The notes under the pieces were generated by a model. That model was not told the DNA's origin. It saw only the letters and a program-made list of their open reading frames with translations, and made no database searches. The translations under genes were made by a program, and so were the position numbers. 35,471 bases of DNA from Prevotella corporis DSM 18810 = JCM 8529 (lineage in GTDB: Bacteria > Bacteroidota > Bacteroidia > Bacteroidales > Bacteroidaceae): positions 1-35,471 of the forward strand of contig NZ_AUME01000034.1 in assembly GCF_000430525.1 (NCBI RefSeq), given 5' to 3'. This document shows positions 32,126-35,471 of the stretch, one piece after another. Position 1 is the first letter of the stretch, and each line of letters begins with the position of its first letter.

Positions 32126-32542
32126 TTATTTGGATTGTGAGTCGATGACGAAATTAGTCACTTGAACGGTGGAGATGATTTCGCCGTCGTCATTCTTTAC
32201 ATCCACCTGCCACACATGAAGCCTGTTGCCTTTGTGGACGATGCGTCCGTAGGCGGTCACCGTGCCACCGTAGGGCATTGCCTTCACATGACTTCCGCTG
32301 ACATTGATGCCCAGCGCCATCTTGCCAGGGCAAAGCCCCATAGAGCCCACTCCTGCCACATTCTCAGCCAAAGCTAAGGTTGCACCTCCCGAAAGGAAGC
32401 CAAATGGCTGTTTATTACGGTCATCGACGGTCATTTTGCCCATCAATGTATCTGGTTCGGGTGTTGACATGAACTGCATACCAAGAGTTCGGCTCAATCC
32501 ATCTTCGTTCTCAAGGTGGGCAGCAATTTTTTCTACATCCAT
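32126..32542 (-). CDS. menI: Hotdog-fold thioesterase, probable DHNA-CoA hydrolase
   Basis: The 138-residue hotdog protein of the PaaI/MenI type probably releases dihydroxynaphthoate from its CoA ester. The active-site stretch is NKQPFGFLSGGATLALAEN: Gln45 and the catalytic glutamate Glu60 are present. The histidine expected before the two glycines, as in the LHGGAS of E. coli relatives, is serine (Ser51). It is first in the men cluster, 18 bp before menF, so the pathway role is well supported by context. Confidence 0.85.
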   Translation of the reverse strand: MDVEKIAAHLENEDGLSRTLGMQFMSTPEPDTLMGKMTVDDRNKQPFGFLSGGATLALAENVAGVGSMGLCPGKMALGINVSGSHVKAMPYGGTVTAYGRIVHKGNRLHVWQVDVKNDDGEIISTVQVTNFVIDSQSK

Positions 32543-32611
32543 TGCGTTAATTTCGATTTGTTGTTTAGAGGCATCCGCGAGGGTTCTACCTGATTATATT
32601 TTCATTTCTTG

Positions 32612-32642
32612 CAAAGATAATAAAAAACAAGCAGTCCACAAA
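32612..32642 (-). promoter_or_regulatory. Promoter of the men cluster
   Basis: The minus strand has TTTG (32642-32639), a 19-bp spacer and TATCTTTG (32619-32612). This is the only promoter in the window with a full match to both consensus elements. The leader is about 60-65 nt. Confidence 0.8.
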
Positions 32643-32795
32643 GGATTCAACACGGTTTAGTCGTTTGAATTTCAAAAAAACATAAAGGTTGTCTAATCCT
32701 ACATAGCGACAAGGATAGCAGGGCGCTTACGAAGGGCGATAATGAGGCTTCCTTGAGTCCATCTGACGTCCCACAATGATTGACAGAAACTGTTT

Positions 32796-32896
32796 TTTGT
32801 CAAAATTTTTCAGGAAACGAGTTCCAATAGGTCAGTGATCAACACATGATAGGTCAGGTATCGCAAGGTGAAAGGTCAGGTTTTGCGAGGTGATTG
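32796..32896 (-). repeat. 22-bp-phased GGTCAG element, copy 5
   Basis: Cores start at 32830 (GGTCAGT), 32852 (GGTCAGG) and 32874 (GGTCAGG), exactly 22 bp apart. After the last core TTTTGCGAGGTGATTG resembles the cap of copy 2 (CTTTCGCAGTGCGATTG). The TCTA/ATCA block is not conserved here. The cores have C where copies 1 and 2 mostly have G, so this copy and copy 3 may be a sub-type. Confidence 0.75.
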
Positions 32897-33000
32897 CTAT
32901 CATTTCGGAGCTAATAAGATAAGCATCTTACTATCAAGCGTTTACAAATCGACTTTCAGAGTCATATTTGTAAGTATTTATTACTTCATTGCCAACCTAT

Positions 33001-33037
33001 AAAAAAATAACCTCTTCCGATGTCTTTCAGAAGAGGT
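33001..33037 (-). terminator. Terminator of the M6 protease gene
   Basis: ACCTCTTC (33010-33017) and GAAGAGGT (33030-33037) are perfect 8-bp arms. On the minus strand they are followed by a run of T (33007-33001), directly after the gene end. Confidence 0.85.
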
Positions 33038-33062
33038 GATTTGTATTTGTTGGGGAAAAGCA

Positions 33063-34799
33063 CTACTTTATCACATATTTCTTACCGTTTCTGATATAGA
33101 TTCCACGGGTTGGATGTGCCACTTTGCGACCTTGCAAATCATAGTAGTAGCCATCGCCTTTAATCTCATCATTCCGTATGTCAGCGATATAGGTCGGAGT
33201 CAGATAACTGAACGATATGACTCCGTTGGGTGCAACCTGAATGTTATAGACCGGTCGCTCCAACTTCGTGTTATCATAGAGAGTGAAACTTGGTATTTGA
33301 GAGCCATTTCCGTAAAGATTCGTGTTCGAAGCGCTGAAATCCAACTCCATGTCATCTGCCGCAACAAGATAGCAGTGCCGCTCATTTTGATAGAGGTTCA
33401 CCTCATTGTTCTCCCATTTGGTCTTGTCGTATGTGACATGGGTCACCATCAGACCGTTGCCGAATGTGCATTTCTCACCTCGGTAGTTGAAGTCCGACTC
33501 AGGATACCATGTTCCTGTATGGCGGTTTTCCAATATAAAATACTCTTGTTGCTTCTTTGGATTGCGCAGCAACACGGCCGATTCACCAGCGATACTGCCA
33601 AAAGGATGGAGCTCCACACAGACTGTATCTTTCAGTTCGGCAATATTCTGCCATCCGAGATAGGAGCGCTCGTAAGCCGTATAACCTATGGGCGAACGGC
33701 CTTTGCGGATGTAAGCGCCCGTGTCCATTATCGACCAGTTGCTGAAAGGGTCGCCATACAAAGTACTGTATTGACTCGTACAATAGAAATCAGGCAATCC
33801 AAGAGCATGCCCAAACTCATGGCAGAACACACCCATGCCCATCAACGAGCCGTCATCGTCGAGCTCATTACCCACGAAATATCCATTGAAATGGAAGCCT
33901 TCAACATCGACATTAGGTTCGAAGTCCATCTGACACGGCCATACCAAGTCGGAATTATTGCTACTTGTGGCCTCTCCCTTGCCTGCATACAGAATACTCA
34001 CAAGCTGAATGTTGCCAGCATTGTCCTTGAACTTACCGAAGTCAACTCCCGATGCCTTGGCGGCCTTGATGGCATCCTTCACCAACCCATCGACATCGGT
34101 GTCGTCTCCCCAGCTGTTGTTTTTGCCATAGGCCTTGTAACTCTTGCTAAGCGTCACCTTGGCGACGACATCAAACGTCGGAATGAACTTGCCTTGGCTC
34201 TGATCCGTGAAGTAATCCTTCACGGAACCTACACATCCGGGCTCCTCATGGTAGCCTTGCGTGTTGTAATAGCGCCCCATCTTCTTCTGAGTGGTGGTGG
34301 CTTGAAACTTGGTATCGCTGAACTCGACCATGATAACCGGTATCGTAACCTCGCCGATGCTTTTTACCGCACCGACACCGCTTTGCCCATATTTGCCCAA
34401 TCCATCATCGGTGGAGGCATGAATCGCCTTTCGCGACTTTGCAAAAAATCGCTGAACGTTGAATTGTTCCAGCTCCGCCAAACGGGAAGCGACATCGTTT
34501 TTCCGGAGGAAAGCAGCCTCCTCGCGGGTCCTATTTCCATTCTCGTGGGCAATTAGGTCAGAAGCCACCAGCCGACCGTCAACTATCACTGCGTAGCAGA
34601 TGTCTCCCGACGCATTCTTCATGAGAATTTCATTATCGAGCGTTGAGTAGTAATCCACACGTCCATCACCATGGACAAAAACTTTGATGGTTGTTCCATC
34701 ACTCTGCGTCATCTCCCACAGTTTCCTGATTGGACGAATGGCAGATGCTTGCAAAGATACGACCAACGCAATGAGAACCAACAGTATATTTTTCTTCAT
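33063..34799 (-). CDS. Secreted M6-family metalloprotease
   Basis: From the ATG at 34797-34799 the product has 578 residues. It starts with a signal peptide (MKKNILLVLIALVVSLQASA), then an N-terminal pro-region. The M6 (immune inhibitor A-like) catalytic domain carries the zinc motif HEFGHALGLPD (about 327-337). The context VKDYFTDQSQGKF and SNWSIMDTGAY is typical of M6. The C-terminal 25 residues (YYDLQGRKVAHPTRGIYIRNGKKYVIK region) resemble short sorting tails seen on many secreted Prevotella proteins, possibly type IX-linked. A TTG three codons upstream lies directly behind a TAATTTTG and is less likely. It is monocistronic. It probably degrades host or dietary protein, but the substrate is unknown. 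Confidence 0.9.
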   Translation of the reverse strand: MKKNILLVLIALVVSLQASAIRPIRKLWEMTQSDGTTIKVFVHGDGRVDYYSTLDNEILMKNASGDICYAVIVDGRLVASDLIAHENGNRTREEAAFLRKNDVASRLAELEQFNVQRFFAKSRKAIHASTDDGLGKYGQSGVGAVKSIGEVTIPVIMVEFSDTKFQATTTQKKMGRYYNTQGYHEEPGCVGSVKDYFTDQSQGKFIPTFDVVAKVTLSKSYKAYGKNNSWGDDTDVDGLVKDAIKAAKASGVDFGKFKDNAGNIQLVSILYAGKGEATSSNNSDLVWPCQMDFEPNVDVEGFHFNGYFVGNELDDDGSLMGMGVFCHEFGHALGLPDFYCTSQYSTLYGDPFSNWSIMDTGAYIRKGRSPIGYTAYERSYLGWQNIAELKDTVCVELHPFGSIAGESAVLLRNPKKQQEYFILENRHTGTWYPESDFNYRGEKCTFGNGLMVTHVTYDKTKWENNEVNLYQNERHCYLVAADDMELDFSASNTNLYGNGSQIPSFTLYDNTKLERPVYNIQVAPNGVISFSYLTPTYIADIRNDEIKGDGYYYDLQGRKVAHPTRGIYIRNGKKYVIK

Positions 34800-34843
34800 A
34801 CTTTTCAAAATTACTGATAATTAGTTTTAAAGCCATTGACTTA

Positions 34844-34851
34844 CAAAGTTA
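34844..34851 (-). promoter_or_regulatory. -7 promoter element of the M6 protease gene
   Basis: The minus strand reads TAACTTTG, 44 bp before the ATG. A second match, TAATTTTG (34813-34806), lies only 6 bp before the ATG and would give a leaderless transcript, so the first is preferred. Confidence 0.5.
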
Positions 34852-35281
34852 GGTATTTATCTAAATAATGTCTCGCGCGCCACTGCATTATTCAAGTATT
34901 TTAACAAATATTCGGTAGGATGAAAGAGGTATCATCATCCTCCCAATAACGAAAAAACATTGTCAAAAAGCACAGGCAACAACCAACGGCTGAATAAGCA
35001 TCGCACAACCATTGCCAAACATTATGTTGGCAATCGGTGAGCTAACTTTCAACAATATTTCGTAAATTCGCACCTGAAAACAAACCATCAATCTGAATAG
35101 TCGTGGCCCATTCGTCACTAATCGTTAGTCAATGACATTGCCATTATTAGCTTTTAACCGAAAAAAAGCGCAAGTTCAACATAGAACTGCAATCCCAAGT
35201 ACGGGTGTAGCTTAATAATCTATACCTGAAAACACCGAGGGGGTTGGGGGCGAGCAGCCCCCATGAGTGGAAAAATCAGCA

Positions 35282-35346
35282 AGCAATGCATAAAAATGAA
35301 AAAGGGAGACCTCTGTCTCCCAAAGATTAATTAAATTTGCATTGCT
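35282..35346 (+). promoter_or_regulatory. Stem-loop directly upstream of the transposase start
   Basis: AGCAATGCA (35282-35290) and TGCATTGCT (35338-35346) are perfect 9-bp arms, the second ending one base before the ATG. Inside lies a hairpin GGGAGA/TCTCCC (35304-35309, 35316-35321). On the minus strand that hairpin is followed by TTTTTC and may act as a terminator. A structure at this place could limit translation of read-through transcripts. Confidence 0.5.
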
Positions 35347-35471
35347 ATGTACAAACAATTAACCTCGGAGCAAAGGTACACAATTTCTGTGCTACTCCAA
35401 AACGGAATGAAACAAAAAGACATTGCCAAAGCGATAAATGTAAGTCCAAGTACAGTGTCACGTGAAATAAG
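35347..35471 (+). CDS. IS30-family transposase, N-terminal part (cut by window edge)
   Basis: The first 41 residues are visible. They begin MYKQLTSEQRYTISVLLQNG, then MKQKDIAKAINVSPSTVSREI. This is the helix-turn-helix that starts IS30-type transposases and binds the element's ends. The DDE catalytic domain is beyond the window. The element points away from the M6 protease gene. Confidence 0.9.
   Translation, partial: MYKQLTSEQRYTISVLLQNGMKQKDIAKAINVSPSTVSREI
35347..35471 (+). mobile_element. IS30-type insertion sequence, left part
   Basis: The transposase start shows that an insertion sequence enters the window from the right. Its left terminal repeat lies somewhere upstream of 35347 and could not be placed, so the true boundary is further left than given here. 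Confidence 0.7.

Larger units (their letters stand above)
32543..33062. other. Intergenic region between the men cluster and the M6 protease gene
   Basis: This 520-bp region has the men promoter (32612-32642), a 22-bp-phased element (32796-32896) and the terminator of the M6 protease gene. No gene is visible. Confidence 0.7.
34800..35346. other. Intergenic region between the M6 protease gene and the IS30-type element
   Basis: ATTGCCAA (35011-35018) and TTGGCAAT (35027-35034) form a perfect inverted repeat, followed by one GGTGAGC (35036-35042) with no partner at 22 bp. GGGGGC (35246-35251) and GCCCCC (35257-35262) form a short hairpin. The left end of the insertion element must lie in the right part, but I cannot place it without the other end. 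Confidence 0.55.

Noticed and set aside
33036..34556. A 506-codon open frame on the plus strand opposite the M6 protease gene
   Set aside because: It lies almost wholly antisense to a clear metalloprotease gene, shows no domain or plausible start, and includes the reverse of conserved protease motifs. It is a long shadow frame.
35036..35042. A sixth copy of the phased element near the insertion sequence
   Set aside because: Only one GGTGAGC is present, and nothing similar is found 22 bp on either side.

Overview
The window reads as a chromosome segment from a Bacteroidota bacterium, most likely of the Prevotella group. The evidence is the gene content (YhhQ-QueF queuosine genes, a long-form NusB, DUF5606, a six-gene menaquinone cluster, a BspA-type leucine-rich-repeat protein, a secreted M6 protease with a DLQGRK-type tail) and repeated matches to the Bacteroidota promoter -7 element TAnnTTTG. 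Most genes are housekeeping. There is no prophage or CRISPR array, I see no tRNA or rRNA gene, and the only mobile element is the start of an IS30-type transposase at the right edge.

Layout, left to right. 1-129: possible tail of a membrane protein. 401-1243 (-): TlpA-like thioredoxin. 1386-2730 (+): a preQ1-I riboswitch, then yhhQ and queF. 3343-5765 (+): a carboxyltransferase of the OadA type, a long hairpin, and an HD-domain protein. 5832-8678 (+): lptD. 9344-13306 (-): a probable leucine-rich-repeat/ppk/ppx operon, divergent from an OprO/P-like porin (13565-14602), with an 11-bp-phased Pho-box-like array between them. 14855-15262 (-): hsp20 with two TGTCA-N3-TGACA dyads upstream. 15941-18199 (-): rplY-pth-hslR-purN. 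18456-21932 (+): nusB-yajC-ybbR-coaE-DUF5606. 22325-22696 (-): DUF486 membrane protein, divergent from aroB (22949-23995). 24507-25178 (-): Crp/Fnr regulator, divergent from a hemerythrin-domain/DUF488 pair, with a perfect palindrome between. 26242-32542 (-): menI-menF-menD-menB-menC-menE. 33063-34799 (-): M6 metalloprotease. 35347-end (+): IS30 transposase, cut by the window edge.

The most interesting unexplained signal is a family of intergenic elements found at five places (about 2.96, 9.1, 15.6, 24.2 and 32.8 kb). Each carries three (once four) copies of a GGTNAGN core at exactly 22-bp spacing. Three of them share, without gaps, a CGCA..CGAAA cap on one side and a TCTA......T..T.ATCA block on the other, giving an element of 101 bp. 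They lie only between genes, in both orientations, and resemble iteron- or operator-like arrays. I do not recognise them as a named family. Other points of note are the riboswitch, the candidate Pho box of the polyphosphate operon, a biotinyl-like domain without its biotin lysine, and a probable gene relic after lptD.
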